Shown: positions 1-12,235 of the stretch, piece by piece
How the letters are laid out: every line of letters starts with the position of its first letter
Numbering within the stretch: position 1 is the first letter of the stretch
From: Straminergon stramineum
Taxonomy: Eukaryota > Streptophyta > Bryopsida > Hypnales > Calliergonaceae
Assembly: GCA_963920665.1 (NCBI GenBank)
Contig: OY987264.1
Location: forward strand, 33,150,906 to 33,214,905
Reading direction: 5' to 3'
DNA: 64,000 bases
Program-made: the position numbers and the translations under genes
The notes under the pieces: model-generated
Told to the model about the DNA's origin: nothing
What the model saw: the letters and a program-made list of their open reading frames with translations, nothing else
The model's database searches: none

Positions 1-480
1 AAGAAAACTATTTTACAATAGTCTTCAAGCCATCTATTCAGGATTAGTCTAGACCAGTGTGTGCCGCATACACTTCTTTGGTTATGTATTCCACGACTGT
101 TACCAAGGATATTGAACGATCTATTTATGTGTCCATGTCTAAAACTCTGCTTGTTTGCCTCGATGTGCGTCTTTTAGCCAACCTTCTGGAGCAGAAAAAT
201 AGTCAATCCTGAAATGGTTGAGCCGATACTTATGCTTGTGAACCTTCAATAATTTCCACTTTCTAAGCCCTATTGGACACCATCAATGAATGAAAATGAA
301 AATTGAAAAGTCAATATTACATTCATAGTTATTTACAAGGCGTCCAAAACATACATTCAAAGAGAGTCTAAAATCCCTTTTAGCCTACCAACAAGGTTCA
401 ACAAAACCATATTGCAGTTCAATAATATTGGCCAAGCTCAAATTCTTACTCTCACGATTTGAGATGCTGTTACCTTACAC
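1..480. other. AT-rich flank, no gene seen
   Basis: Short AT-rich stretch downstream of the DUF4419 gene (which runs on the minus strand and ends at 481). It should hold the 3' untranslated region of that gene. I see no further coding frame, RNA gene or repeat in it. Confidence 0.5.
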
Positions 481-1542
481 TCAATGGAATCCATTCTCCG
501 CGGCCTTGCTAGCAGCCTCAGTCACCAGCCATCCCAACTGCGGCGCCACTGTCTTAGACACGGGATCGATGACCACGCCCACCAGTCCCCCTCGCAACAG
601 CATCGGAATCTCCTTCCCAAAATACTCCCACTCAAAAGGCGTCTCGGACAACCCCGACGGAAAATAGAAAGGATCCAAGCGCACTTTCGATTCCCCCATC
701 GCAGCAGGGTTCAGTCTCTCATTGACGTAGAGAAACAGGGATCCGATCCATCCTGATATCGTCGTCACGCCTCCAGAACCGAATGCGCCGTGTTCTAGAA
801 ACAAGTCGTTCCAAAAAGCTTGCTCAATTCTGTTGTCAAATGCGTTTTCGAAGTGTGCGAGAATGGCGTCAAGCTTTGCTCGCCACGGGGAGAGGTCGAG
901 CTCATCCAGCAGCGTAAGTGCCGCTCGCATGCTTGACCAATCTTGTTTTGTGCCGGTGAGTTCGATGGACGGGATGCCGCAGGCCGTCATCACGCGGTAC
1001 TTGAAGTAGCTTTTCACCACGTCCATGAAGACGATGGCGTGCGCGACGCGCGCTGTGTCGTCTGTTGTTGTGAAGCGCATGTTGAGTGCTTGGAGGGCCG
1101 ATTTGCCGCTGAGCTTTGCGGAGATTTGGTCTGTGAAGCGGCAGGCGATGTTGCCCCAGTTGTTGTTAGGGTTTCCTCTTCGTAGGGTGTCGTCTCGCAC
1201 AATTAGAGTTTTGCGACCCTGGTGGCTCACGAACGTGTGACGGTGCTTCTCCGGGTCTTGACTGACATGAGTGGAGACGCCTTGCATGATCGTGTTCCAG
1301 ATGGTATCCGGGGTGAGGACGAGGGGCAGGTGGTGACTGAAGGAGAGGTAGACGGCGGCGAGGAGGGGGTTCTTGGTGCCGAGTTTGTTGGGGAGGAAAG
1401 TGGAGGTGCGGTGGGAGAAGGCTTCGACGGGCTTGGTGCCGGCCAAGGACTTGGCCTGCTGATCGCCATTGACCGATCGGGAAAGGAGGTCGGTAGTGAC
1501 CGCCAGGTCTTGCTCCACATCGTTCACCTTGAACTTCACCAT
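481..1542 (-). CDS. DUF4419 domain protein
   Basis: An uninterrupted 353-codon frame read on the minus strand, starting at an ATG at 1542. The protein matches what I know of the DUF4419 family. Visible blocks are WNTIMQGVSTHV (about residues 80-93), a DDTLRRGNPNNNWG block (about 117-130), CGIPSIELTGTKQDW (about 188-202) and SGWIGSLFLYVNERLNP (about 263-279). The length fits a complete family member. The function is unknown; the family is known from fungi, bacteria and some plants. There is no signal peptide or membrane segment, so a soluble protein is inferred. The coding region is GC-richer than the flanking DNA and has no introns. Family assignment rests on motif memory, not on a search. 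Confidence 0.8.
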   Translation of the reverse strand: MVKFKVNDVEQDLAVTTDLLSRSVNGDQQAKSLAGTKPVEAFSHRTSTFLPNKLGTKNPLLAAVYLSFSHHLPLVLTPDTIWNTIMQGVSTHVSQDPEKHRHTFVSHQGRKTLIVRDDTLRRGNPNNNWGNIACRFTDQISAKLSGKSALQALNMRFTTTDDTARVAHAIVFMDVVKSYFKYRVMTACGIPSIELTGTKQDWSSMRAALTLLDELDLSPWRAKLDAILAHFENAFDNRIEQAFWNDLFLEHGAFGSGGVTTISGWIGSLFLYVNERLNPAAMGESKVRLDPFYFPSGLSETPFEWEYFGKEIPMLLRGGLVGVVIDPVSKTVAPQLGWLVTEAASKAAENGFH

Positions 1543-3037
1543 GGTTGAGAGTAATCCTGTTTTCAGTGGCTGTGCAATGCAATGTAGTCAGTTGCAGTGA
1601 AAGAGTATTGCCTAATCTGAGCAGATGCCCCAAAGCACAATGCTTAGACTGATTTGACACTCTTGTCTCAAGCACTCGACTGATACTAAGAAAACTCGAG
1701 AGGCTTTTCCAGCAAGATACTAGAAGCACGGAGCATGAAATCTGTATAAAGTTTTTATCCTCTGGCTTTAGTGAGGCACTTTGGAAATTCAAGTAAGCTC
1801 AAACCCCTAGAAATTGAGTCTGTTGGAATGAACCAAGAATTGTGCTCTTCGCAACTGAGAAGGTCCCATCCGCAAGGGAGAGTCATTCAGGCTACAACAA
1901 GCAGCAAATCCAAAGGAAACAAACCGACACTTCAGGGCAGGAAGATCTACCTGCTTGAACAGCTTGTTACAGAGTACTAAATCAACATTATACTGCAAGT
2001 GGGGGTTCATATGAGCGTGGTAGATCCAATTACCTCTTCACTATGAAGGCTCCCGCTGCAACAACTGTCGCCTCCAACAATTCGATCAAAACCCAAAGTC
2101 ACCGACACTTCAAGCTCCACACTTTGCACCCAGGCTGAGTTCAATCAGAAACAGAGCTAGATTTCTTGGACTCCTGATACTTTTGAGCGATCGATCTGAT
2201 GGCGGAGCTAATTTGGAGTCAGCATCGCAAGTGAGCTCACGAAAATCACAGTTGTCGCTTGACAGACACGTTTCCAACGAGCTGAAGAAAGTTCAACACG
2301 TACGTTTCTATCGCTTCTCCGGCAGCTTAAAATAATTTACAGACTTATCTGCACCGACATTTCTCTCGTTTCCCGTGAACACTGATTACATTTTGGTCTG
2401 TGATTGATAACTCCCCCGCCCATGGACGGCAAGAAGTCCCTTCTCGTGCTTCTCGTGTTGGAGATTGGCTGGAAGATTGCCTGGTCTAGCCGAACAGTGT
2501 TGAGGAAGGGAAAATATCTCGGTTCGATTCTGTATCGGATGGACGTTTATGGTAATCGCTCGCTAGGTGGAGCGAAGTCCTCAATTTCTTCCGATCATGC
2601 TTCCCGAGGCTCTGCTAAACAACACACTTGAGGATCTCGTGGCGTCAGGTGGCACCTTTTATCAGGATGATCACCCATTGCCGATCACTGACGCAATTCA
2701 GCCTATCTGCGGCATGAGAAAAGTTCAGGAAAAAATTTCCTCTTGTAGAGAAATAGATTTCAGGAGGATTTCATAATTTCCTAAATTTTTTCCCTTAAAG
2801 AAAAATTATCTTGAATTTTTTTTCGTGAAGATTCTATTTGCCCCATTCTTGATATGCAGATAACCTATTTCCAACCATAGGATGATTCCAAAATCGATGT
2901 ACGGCTACCAATTTACACAATATGATCATATAAGCTTTCAATGTACACCTCCTAGACGTTTTTGTTGTCCTCTGAGTCTTGTAATGCATGAGTTGTCACC
3001 TACAATTCATTTGATCGGAAATGGAGCAGTCTAAGCT
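1543..3037. other. Spacer between DUF4419 gene and MULE
   Basis: Contains the 5' flank of the DUF4419 gene and about 1 kb of unassigned sequence. Around 2421-2550 a short frame starts MDGKKSLLVLLVLEIG and runs to a possible splice donor (ATG|GTAATC near 2550). A second short frame lies at 2597-2776. I do not recognise either, and neither is long enough to call a gene. Confidence 0.4.
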
Positions 3038-3048
3038 GTAAGAATGGG
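3038..3048. repeat. Left target-site duplication of the MULE
   Basis: The 11 bases GTAAGAATGGG occur here and again, identically, at 16939-16949. Both copies lie immediately outside the inverted-repeat ends of the large element. MULEs typically create duplications of 8-11 bp (9 most often). A 9-bp reading (GTAAGAATG) is also possible, moving the left element end to 3047. Confidence 0.85.
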
Positions 3049-3470
3049 TGCACACTAAAACTCACCCTAGTTTTAATGAGACTGGCTCTTACTGTCACGT
3101 TCTGGCTCCCACAGGCTCCTTTATTGATCTTTTTTTTCGTGCCATGGCCAGGGTTTGTCCCCCTTACTGACATCCACGGGTGCGTTAGTTTTTACCAGGC
3201 GGTAATTCCAGTAGGTAATATTGCAATGTTTCAGAGGCAATGTTTCTGAGCATCATGACCCATATCCATGAGGTATGCATGTAGCCATCACATGCCACTG
3301 CATGATCCATACCACATTCATAACACATGGTGCATGCATTGGCCATGGCCCATGGCCTATGCCCCCAAGCCCCATGCATAATAATGCACATCCAATGTTT
3401 CGCTGCAGGATTAGGGATTGTTGTCTAGGGGTTCCGGCTGCTAGGGTTTTCTTATTTTAGGGCTTCACAA
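3049..3470 (+). repeat. Left terminal inverted repeat of the MULE
   Basis: Diverged inverted counterpart of about 16550-16938. The outermost 25 bases and blocks at 3061-3074, 3168-3176 and 3343-3355 align with the right end in reverse complement, with insertions and deletions between them. A shared GCTAGGGTT-type block near 3450 suggests the repeat extends about 400 bp. The inner boundary is approximate. Confidence 0.7.
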
Positions 3471-3754
3471 ATAAATTGATGGGGTTTAAGGATTACTTCC
3501 ACTGCATTTTTATTTATCATCCTTTAATTGTAAGGTCCATTATTACATTATTATAAAAATGTGTCAAACAATTAGGACAGAACTTGGTGTGATGAAATGC
3601 GAGTTCAATGTATTTAAATTGTATAAAAAATTGATTTCTAAACACATTTTCTTTTCCTCCACATTACCCTCAACATTTATTTGGGCTTTTTTCAACATTT
3701 CAACATTTGATTAAAGTTCAGGATTTGTTTCATTGGTGGTTTTATGAAGGACCC

Positions 3755-4412
3755 CACTACTCCCTGTCTTTTGGGCTTTGCTTAGCAGTCCACTATTTAT
3801 TTTTAAAGTGGAGGGTTTAGGGATTGGGTGGGGAAACCAGGGCCCTCATACTCTCCCCATTTTTTTGGGCTTCCCTTTAGCGGTCCACTATTTATTTTTA
3901 AAGTGGAGGGTTTAGGGATTGGGTGGGGAAACCGGGGCCCTCATACTCTCCCCATTTTTTTGGGCTTCGCTTTAGCGGTCCACTATTTATTTTTAAAGTG
4001 GAGGGTTTAGGGATTGGATGGGGAAACTGGGGCCCTCTTACTCTCCCCATTTTTTTGGGCTTCGCTTTAGCAGTCCACTATTTATTTTTAAAGTGGAGGG
4101 TTTAGGATTTGGATGGGGAAACCAGGGCCCTCATATTCTCCCCATTTTTTGGGGCTTCGCTTAGCGGTACACTATTTATTTTTAAAGTGGAGGGTTTAGG
4201 GATTGGATGGGTAAACCAGGGCCCTCATACTCTCCCCATTTTGGGGGGCTTCGCTTGGCGGTACACTATTTATTTTTAAAGTGGAGGGTTTAGGGATTGG
4301 ATGGGGAAACCGGGGCCCTCTTACTCTCCCCATTTTTTTGGGCTTCGCTTTAGCAGTCCACTATTTATTTTTAAAGTGGAGGTTTTAGGGATTGGGTGGG
4401 GAAACCCGGGCC
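3755..4412. repeat. 95-bp minisatellite, about 7 copies
   Basis: Head-to-tail units of about 95 bp. The block CTATTTATTTTTAAAGTGGA recurs at about 3794, 3889, 3984, 4079, 4173, 4267 and 4362. Each unit contains GGGTTTAGGG, which includes the plant telomere heptamer TTTAGGG, plus a GGGGAAAC..GGGCCCTC block. Units differ by a few substitutions and 1-bp indels. The array lies just inside the left inverted repeat of the MULE; I see no counterpart at the right end. Short open frames across it are by-products of the repeat and not genes. Confidence 0.93.
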
Positions 4413-4839
4413 TCACAACACATGCCTTAAAGTTTAAGGATTTAAACATCCGTAAATGAAACTAGAATAAATTATGTTGAATTTAAAAAGATATGAATTT
4501 GTTTTAGGGTGTGATACCCTACATCCTGGTCTTCTATTCATCTGCAATTGTGAGGCTTTGTCGTGGAAAATATTACTTGGAAGACTTCAAATCACTTTGA
4601 CAATGTCAAGACTATGAACATTAGATGTTATAATGTTTGAATGCTGGCGTCATGTTCTTTTTTTGGAGGGGGGTGGTTTCATATCCAACATGACTTCTTT
4701 AAATCGACTTTAAAATAAATCATATTTGTGTATTAGAATGGGGGATGTGCATGGACTTTTTAATGCTCCGTGAAGTCCTAAAAGGTCCAGAAGTGGCTTT
4801 TTACAAGTTAAAAGTGTCTAGGGCTTCTGTGTTTCGCGC

Positions 4840-4861
4840 GGGGGGGGGGGGGCGGGGGGGG
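4840..4861 (+). repeat. Poly-G tract
   Basis: Thirteen G, one C, then eight G. It lies inside the MULE between the minisatellite and the protease gene. It could form a G-quadruplex, and such tracts are also prone to sequencing length error. Confidence 0.9.
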
Positions 4862-5944
4862 ACATTTGAAAACTGGCTGTACACTTGGGTTGGGTCGCCC
4901 CTTGCTGAAAACCAGAAGCGCGTATGAGGCAGATTCCTCCCCGTTTGGGTGACGGACAGGCAGGTTAGTAGTGTTTCGTGGATTCGTGCGCCCAGACTGT
5001 TCTTTCTTCTTGGCTCTTTATAGCGCTTCCGCCTTAGGGTTGTTGCAATTCTGATTGATGATTGTGAGTTGTAGGGGCTGTTGTCAATTCGCTCTCTAGG
5101 TTTTCCATCAGTTCAGGACCTCCTCGCGGTCACGTCTAACTTATTGCTGGTCGATTTTCAAGCTACATCATCACGATTTTAACGGCTTCAGGAGTTATGG
5201 AGTGGATGGCGCGGACATCAATTCTGCGACCACCGATTGCGCATTGTGGACGAGAAGAATTGTCTGCGCGTCTCCTTCTTCGTCAGGTTCGAGATCATGC
5301 TCCATTCCCTCTCGCTGCTTTTGTAATTTGTGATTTGGGGAATTGTCGTGTGATCTCCATTTCGTTGACACTTCAGCGCTTAGGGTTTAAGCCATGTCTA
5401 TCTGAATTTGCGCATACATTCTACCTCCTTGTCGCATTCACTGCTTCATTGTTCTTTTGAGTGGGGTGAGGCAGCTCCAGTGAGAGCACCGAGCGCCTAC
5501 AATTCACGGTGGAAGGCAATGTAGCTCATTAAGAGTGACAAGGCACCGTAATCTTGGTCCTGAATAGTTTAGGATACACTTACTTCCTTAGGTAAGCGCG
5601 CTGAGCATCAGGCTACCTCCTCCCATGTCAAACATTGCCAGGTGAGGTTAGCGAGTTCAAGGTCGGAGCTCTCGGTTGGATGTCTACGGGTACTACTTCA
5701 GAAACATTTCTGAATTGTTGGATTGTTTTGGTATGGTGAGGGACAACGTTGACAGTCGGACAGAAAATGCATGGCCATCACTAAATGTCCAAATGTTCAC
5801 TGTTGAATTGGCTGCAGGGTTGGGGTTCACTACCCTGATAAATACTACTACTACCAACCTGTGTTCCAGTGGGGTGAGCACGTAGGGTTCAGAAATTGGT
5901 TCACTATTGCCGACGTTGGAGCCCCGGGCAGATATTGCTGCGCC

Positions 5945-8900
5945 ATGGCGAAGCTGAAGAATGCAGAACAAGGTGCAACGTTGGAGCGGAAGGCAAATCC
6001 CAGCGCTGCTGAGGAGACGAACAATTCCGAGGTAATTTCCAGAAATCTCTTCTTCCAGAGTTGTTTATCGTGTACTTTACAATTCAGGTCCATTTGTAGC
6101 CCGACTGTATGTGCTTGCACTCATAGAAACGATGGGTTTAGGGTGCCACAGCTGAGGGAGGTCATGGACATGAGCAGCCAAAGCAGAAGACGGGCTTCTG
6201 GCAGTCTGTAACCATCGACAACCGGAGTTTTGAGGTCAACTACGGTAGCGTGGAAGAATTTCGGAGACTATTGGAGGAGTGCGCCCTAAGTGCGGCAACT
6301 GACATTCCACGCCCGGGCGATGGCAAGCGGAAATTCTTCCAATGCATTCACTGCGGAAACAAGACCTTTGCTAACAAAATGCGGCTCAACAAGCACAGGT
6401 GGGATTCGCAATGTCCTACCATGAAAGACAGCGTGGGCAATCTATTGCGCTTATTGCCCTATCCTGACCAAGGAAGGGGACAGGGCAAAGTCTCGGAGAT
6501 GATTAGAAAGGGGAAGGACGTGGATGTAGAGAAGAAAGTCATTCGCTCCAACGAGAAGAATGACACGGCCGGACTCGCCAAGGTATCTAAGGGCAAGAAA
6601 GAGGTCTCCAGTGCTGTCAAGGGGATGAAACGCACACCTCCTATTTCGGACATTGCTGTGGTGGCGAAGCCTCCGAAACAGACGGAGGAGGGGGGGGACG
6701 CTGGAGGGCTTGTGAAAGGGGTGAAGCATGCCACGGTCACTGAGAATGGAACTGCCGATGTGGCCATGAAGAGGAGTCCAAGGGATAGTCGGCAAAAGCA
6801 GAAGGCAGTGCGGCATCGACAGGAAAATCCACCAACGGAGGCAGTGAAGACAAGTGCTAATCGGGATGATAGTGATGACAGCAGCGGGGACTTCCTCGTC
6901 ACGCTGAGAAGCAAGAACAGGAGTAGAGCAAGGAAGGGCTTAGTGCGCACAGAAGAAACGCGCAAACAGTGCAAGCCAATTGAACCAGTCCCAAAAGAGC
7001 AGGAAGAAGGCCAACAGGACCCTCGATCCGTCATGCAGATTGTATCCCAAATTAAGACATCGAAGGGGAGGGCCACATCTGGAACTGACCCTATCTGCGG
7101 ACAACGGGGCAACGACAGTGCCCTACCTCTGCAAGCATCTCTTCGAAAACGGAAATTGACGTCCAAAATTGATGCGAGACTTCAGACCTCAGAAGTGCCC
7201 CCTACTAAACGGAGTAAGGGTTGTGGAGGCGCACCGTTGAAGATCACCGGAGGGAGGGTCGCTGGCTCGCCAAGAAGTCCACGATCCCCCTCTCTAGAGG
7301 GTGTTCCTCCAATAATCGCAACACATGCGAAACAATCTGATAGCGGTTTTAGGGTAGAACAGAGATCAGCTAAACAGGCGCTTGAACCAGCAGACATGTC
7401 GTCCGAAACATTGAAGCGTGAAGCACAGATGCAGCAGTTGCTGCAACATGCTGAGGAAGAAATGGACGAAGACACTAATATTGACCGGATTTTGGCACAT
7501 GAAGATGAGTTGCAAAGGGCAGCCCCGCGTGACATGTCGCCTGACTATGGCCCTGATCCGGATTCCCCCCTTCAAACAACGCCTCCAAAGTTGGATTGGA
7601 GTGGCAACGGCTTGGCCATTGTTCCCTGGACAGGGCAATTCGAAGGGAACCATGCACTCCAGCGGTACTGGATGTGTGGTCTAGGGACTCCTAAACCCAA
7701 GATGTATCATCCAGAGTTGGCAGCATCTACTTTGGGTCGGGCAGAGCGGTTGAGGCGGGACGAGCATGAGGTCAAGATGGCGGCACGCGTGAAGGCTGAT
7801 GAGTTGGTAGCATTGCGCCTGAAACCAGTCCCGCCAGTCATTTGCAAAGCTCCAGACCTATACCACCTTCTACAGATAAGGCCGCAGTTGCTAGATTGGT
7901 CATATGAGGGGCAATCGGTAGAGGAATTCAAGGATCGATTTGCACAATCCTGGGCCAATCAGAAATTCCAAGTGGGCACACGCGAGTGTATTGTGTGGTG
8001 GTTGTGTGAGGCGAAGGTATGAATATGTGGAACTTTCGTCTTTAATGAGCCTTTTTCCTTCTATGCTTTCAGCTTCTATAGACTGCCACATTCAACATGT
8101 TTCACTATGTTCGTGCCAATGTTTCACAAGCACTGCACCCAGTGCACCGTATTGTTCCAATGTTCCATCTTCAATGTTTTGTCATAGTGTTTCAGGTTCA
8201 TCACTTCAGCATTACTGTTTTGGCCTCAATGTTTCCAGGCACAGTTGTTTGTGTCTTGTTCATAGTTTCTTATTTCGTTTCCATATTTGTAGTCTTGTTT
8301 AGTGTGCATGGTTTCCATCCTCTATTTTGGTGACTTGCTTACTATCAGTACTGTACAGTATAATTGGTCTTCTACAGACATTTCCAAAAGAAAGTGTTTG
8401 GGCTTGTTACAGGAAGAGGATTATCCCGAAGTCTGCGAGGTGGTTGGACGCGCCATAAATTCTCTTTGCCATAGTGTGAAGTACTCAAAGGTTCCACCCG
8501 ACATTGAACTAATGGCCAATTATCTACAGTACATCTACGACCTTGACCGGTACAAGCAGAAGTGCCAGAATTTTGCTTCTGAATTGAGTGCACAGCAAGA
8601 GCGCATCGTATCTGAAGCTGTCGAGGACTTCAGATACAGAACACGATTCAGGCGGGAGCAGAATTTGTGGGATTGGTGCCCAATTTGGTTGGTGGTGTCA
8701 GAGAATAAGAAAATCTTCCACAATTTGCCGCCGCTGCCATGGCGTCATGATGGTACGCCATCCTATGAGTTCTCACCCCATCCAACCACATTTTTCTGAT
8801 TTAGTCAGTTACTTGCCATGGAGCTTGGTTGATTAAAATGCTTGTTCCCATTGCAGATGAAGAGGCTATGGAGGTCCGCCGCCTTCTACTAAAACATGCA

Positions 8901-10963
8901 GTTCCTCGGCTGAAGCCACCGGCGTTCGTGCAGGTGCTGCGGATCGCACTTCACAACCTATTCGGAAGGTGGAGGCAACTTAGTTGTCCCATGTTCGGGA
9001 TCAGTCCCTCGTTGGTTCGGACAATGTGCAAGCGGTAGTCCCCCATCATGTTAGCCTTGTCAGTCTATACATACGAAGCACCTTTCCGCTTTTCGGGCAT
9101 GGCGGCTTTTGAATTTGACATTGTTCACACATCTGTCACGAGGGACGTCCAGATGATCTGTGAAGGCAAAGAAGATCGAGTGATGGATGGGATTATGGAG
9201 TGGGTGAGGAATGTTCGTGTGCGCGCCCTTCAAGACCTGGCACGCGACTTCCCTGAGGCGTTTAGGCGTTGTTGGACAACGACATTGCACGAGCATTGGG
9301 GAGACCAGTCAAAATATTGGGCAAAGTGCCTCCGAATGCGAGAGGACCTAGACATTGGGTGGGTTGCAGATGAAGCTGCGCCAACGTGGGCTGTAAGGGT
9401 GAATGAGAGACGGCGCTCAATCTTGGACCTCGTGCAGTCTCTGGACACGGCAATCGAAGAGGATGAGAGTGATGCATGGGCCAAGTATCGTGCGGAAATT
9501 GCGCAAAGTGAGGAGGGGAAGGCAAAAGTCCCCATGGAGGTGAAGGTGAGCACTTCGGAGCTAGCTTCCTTGTCCGACCCCTTCACGATGTCCCAAATGC
9601 GAAGAGCCGTGCATGTAGATGACATTGCGACGCAAGACTTGGACATCCAGGGGCTCCCTCTTTTAGGCACTCCTGAGACTCTCATCGGGCTTCTTTGTAA
9701 GGCAACCACAATTTCTGAGAGCACCTTCGTTGTTGTGGAAGCCACTCCACGTAGCTTGGTGGATGAGTTCGCAGCCTTGCAAGGTACGGTAGAGGATACC
9801 AATGCAAAAGTTGATGAGGATAGCGACGGACAGGCAATCCAGGAGACCGACAGGGTCGTCCCCGACCCTGAAAGCGTGCGTCGAGTGACTCATCGGAAGA
9901 CTGTCACATTTGCCTCTCTTGCCAATAGGAACCGTGACCCAAAGGCTTGGTGTCGGGTCTCTATACCGAAAACCTATGATTCCTTGAAGATAGAGGAGCT
10001 CATAGAAGCCTTGCCAAGGTACGAGGGCTCTTTCTACTTTAAGTTTGAAATGTGCTGTTCCTTGGGTTATGAGACAGTAGCTCTAAGACATTGGCTTGTG
10101 TTTTTTGTGGCAGGAAGGGCAAAGGTGACGTTGATGGCAATGTAATACACTTCTTCGGTGGAAAATGGGACTCTTTGCCGGTACCCTTGTCGCAACTTAG
10201 AGACCTCCGCCGGTGTAAGAAATTTCTGGGACAGAACATCATGGAGCTCCTTAGTCGGCGGCTGTGGTGGAGCCTGTCTGTTGAGGCACGAGGTCGTGTG
10301 TACATAGCTTCGTCTTTTATGCAAGGCCCTCTTGGACGAGCTTGGAACATACAAACAGATGAGGCACTCTTGAAGTGGGGTCGTGAGTATCTCGTTCCTT
10401 CTCAATTCTACAGTACGTGCCCCCCAGAAATGGAAGTCTTGGTTCCTTACGTTGGTGGTTTGCATTGGTCGCTCTTCATCTTCACCGTGACTGCAGTGTT
10501 TCACTTAGATAGTGCAGCCATGCATACCGGAGTAGAAGACAAGGAGTACATCAGTCGGATACGAAAAGTTTGGCAGTTATTGCACGAGCCCCCATCAACC
10601 TTGGCGCCCATGACAGAGGAGGTGCGTACATTTGTCCAGAGAGGGAATTACGAGTGTGGATTCTGTGTTCTACGCTTCATGGAGTTGTATGTCCGAATAT
10701 GTCACGGTAATGACCCTACTCTGGACAGTGCAAAAGCGTGGGAAATGTTTCTTGCTGAAGTGATGGTAGAAGAGCGTGGCCGGGAGATGCAGAAGAATGT
10801 GATTGCAGCAGTGGCAGATGAGCTTACAGAAACTTCCATCTCCGAGCTGTATGACCCCCCTTGTCGACTGCAATATGCTGGGTCAGCAAGCGAGTCTTCC
10901 TTAGAAGTGCGTGCAAGCCCATACCATGCCGGTGATGACACTGTGCAGAGTGGGCCACTATAG
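5945..10963 (+). CDS. MULE-borne zinc-finger / Ulp1-like (C48) cysteine protease
   Basis: Spliced gene read from in-phase GT-AG junctions. Proposed exons are 5945-6031, 6157-8016, 8413-8752, 8857-10018 and 10114-10963; phases agree throughout, giving about 1432 codons. A C2HC-type finger is visible near residues 92-115 (C92, C95, H109, C115), followed by a long basic, low-complexity linker. The C-terminus carries an Ulp1-type catalytic set: His at 10463-10465 (GLHW), Asp at 10508-10510 (HLDS), Gln six residues before Cys, and Cys at 10655-10657 (ECG). Ulp1 enzymes cleave SUMO from proteins; that substrate is inferred from the family. An in-frame TAG occurs at 9036-9038. It would be removed by an in-phase intron 9035-9142 (GT..AG, 108 bp); otherwise it is a nonsense mutation. 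A second alternative joins 8752 to 9064. The first ATG of the conserved frame was taken as start. The gene converges on the transposase. Confidence 0.78.
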
Positions 10964-12235
10964 TTGTCAAGAAACGGTCTTAGTCATTGCTCTTCTTTGT
11001 GAATTACTGGGATCCCAGTTCCGTTAGGGTCTAGTACTGTTCATTTTTTCTGAAAACAGTGTATTATTTAGACATCGCCTGTTTGAAGGGCTTATTGTAC
11101 TATAACCTTGGCTTATGACAATAGTGGCCCATTAGCGGAATTGTACTGTTTCAAGTACAATTGGAACTTCCCATTTCATGAGCATATATGTGATTTAGGG
11201 TTGGAGTGCAACTTCTGTTCAATTGCGAAAGTTTTTCTTGGACGTATTGCATGTCTGACTTCTCTATTGAATGTATGCGATAATTTGTCTGTGAACTATA
11301 TGTAGATTCTGAAAGCCGAATTTGGAAAGATGGTACATAAATGTGTCCTATTCCACAGTCCTTCCTTTTGAGCAGTCAATGAAAGGTGCATTGATATGCC
11401 AAACTACGTTGAATTGGCGAATTATTGGTCCTACACCGAACTGTTTTGTTGTCCAGGTGAGGCCTTGCCTCCCCCCAAGTCAATGTACGACATTTTGGAA
11501 GTTCGTAGGTGCCGGAAACCCCCAAAAGGGAGTCCACCATAGCCCGTAGGTCTTATCTACAACCAAATCTTGGTTCATGAGGTTCACATACTTTAGGTGA
11601 AGGCCCCCGAAAGGTAGGTGTGACTCTGTGTGCAAGAGAAGGGCTCCATGGAAGCATATTTGTGTGAGTACCCCTTTTCTTGGTTACCAAAGGAAAGAAA
11701 TGGAGAGCGTGTGTGAGATCCCGGCTTAAACAATATTAATTTCTCTGAGCTACGAGGTTCTTAGAAAAACAACCTCCAAAAAAAGGGGAGAGCGTGGGAT
11801 GTCTAAACCATGACCTTGCTACAAAGAGATGAAATCAAGAACAACAGAACAGAAAGTATATCATTAACTTGTAGAGACAGTGGTTTTCCAAAAAGATTAC
11901 TTTAAGGTGTGGCCAAAAGAATGTGTAGACACCGAAATCCTTGCACTGCAATTATACATCTCCCTTGGAAATCTGAAATGTACGAAATTGGAAACAGTAG
12001 TCCATCTTCACGAATTATAAGAAGCGGGAAAATTTCGTTCAGATTATGGAAGAGAAAATTGCAACGAGAAGCACTGTTGCTTCCTGTAGTGCCAAATGTT
12101 CACCCATAGTCGGGAGTGACGAGAATTGGAAGAAAGTGCCCCTACCTACGCAGCAGTGAATCCAAAACACTGAAGTCTGAAACACTAAAACATTCTGCAA
12201 CCCAGTACGACTATAAACTGCAGGCAACCTTGCGC
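10964..12235. other. Intergenic region between the convergent MULE genes
   Basis: About 1.27 kb between the stop codons of the protease gene (plus) and the transposase gene (minus). It should contain both 3' ends and polyadenylation sites. No convincing coding frame or repeat seen. Confidence 0.6.

Noticed and set aside
1166..1792. 208-codon minus-strand frame upstream of DUF4419
   Set aside because: It overlaps the DUF4419 gene in another frame and is low-complexity in that part; the DUF4419 frame has the conserved motifs.
3828..4105. Short frames with repeated peptides
   Set aside because: They are translations of the 95-bp minisatellite and not of a gene.
3755..4412. Possible CRISPR-like array
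   Set aside because: Units are contiguous 95-bp tandem copies with no unique spacers, in a eukaryotic setting.
6459..7166. 235-codon minus-strand open frame
   Set aside because: Antisense to the large exon of the MULE protease gene; serine/leucine-rich as expected from reading a basic, charged protein backwards.
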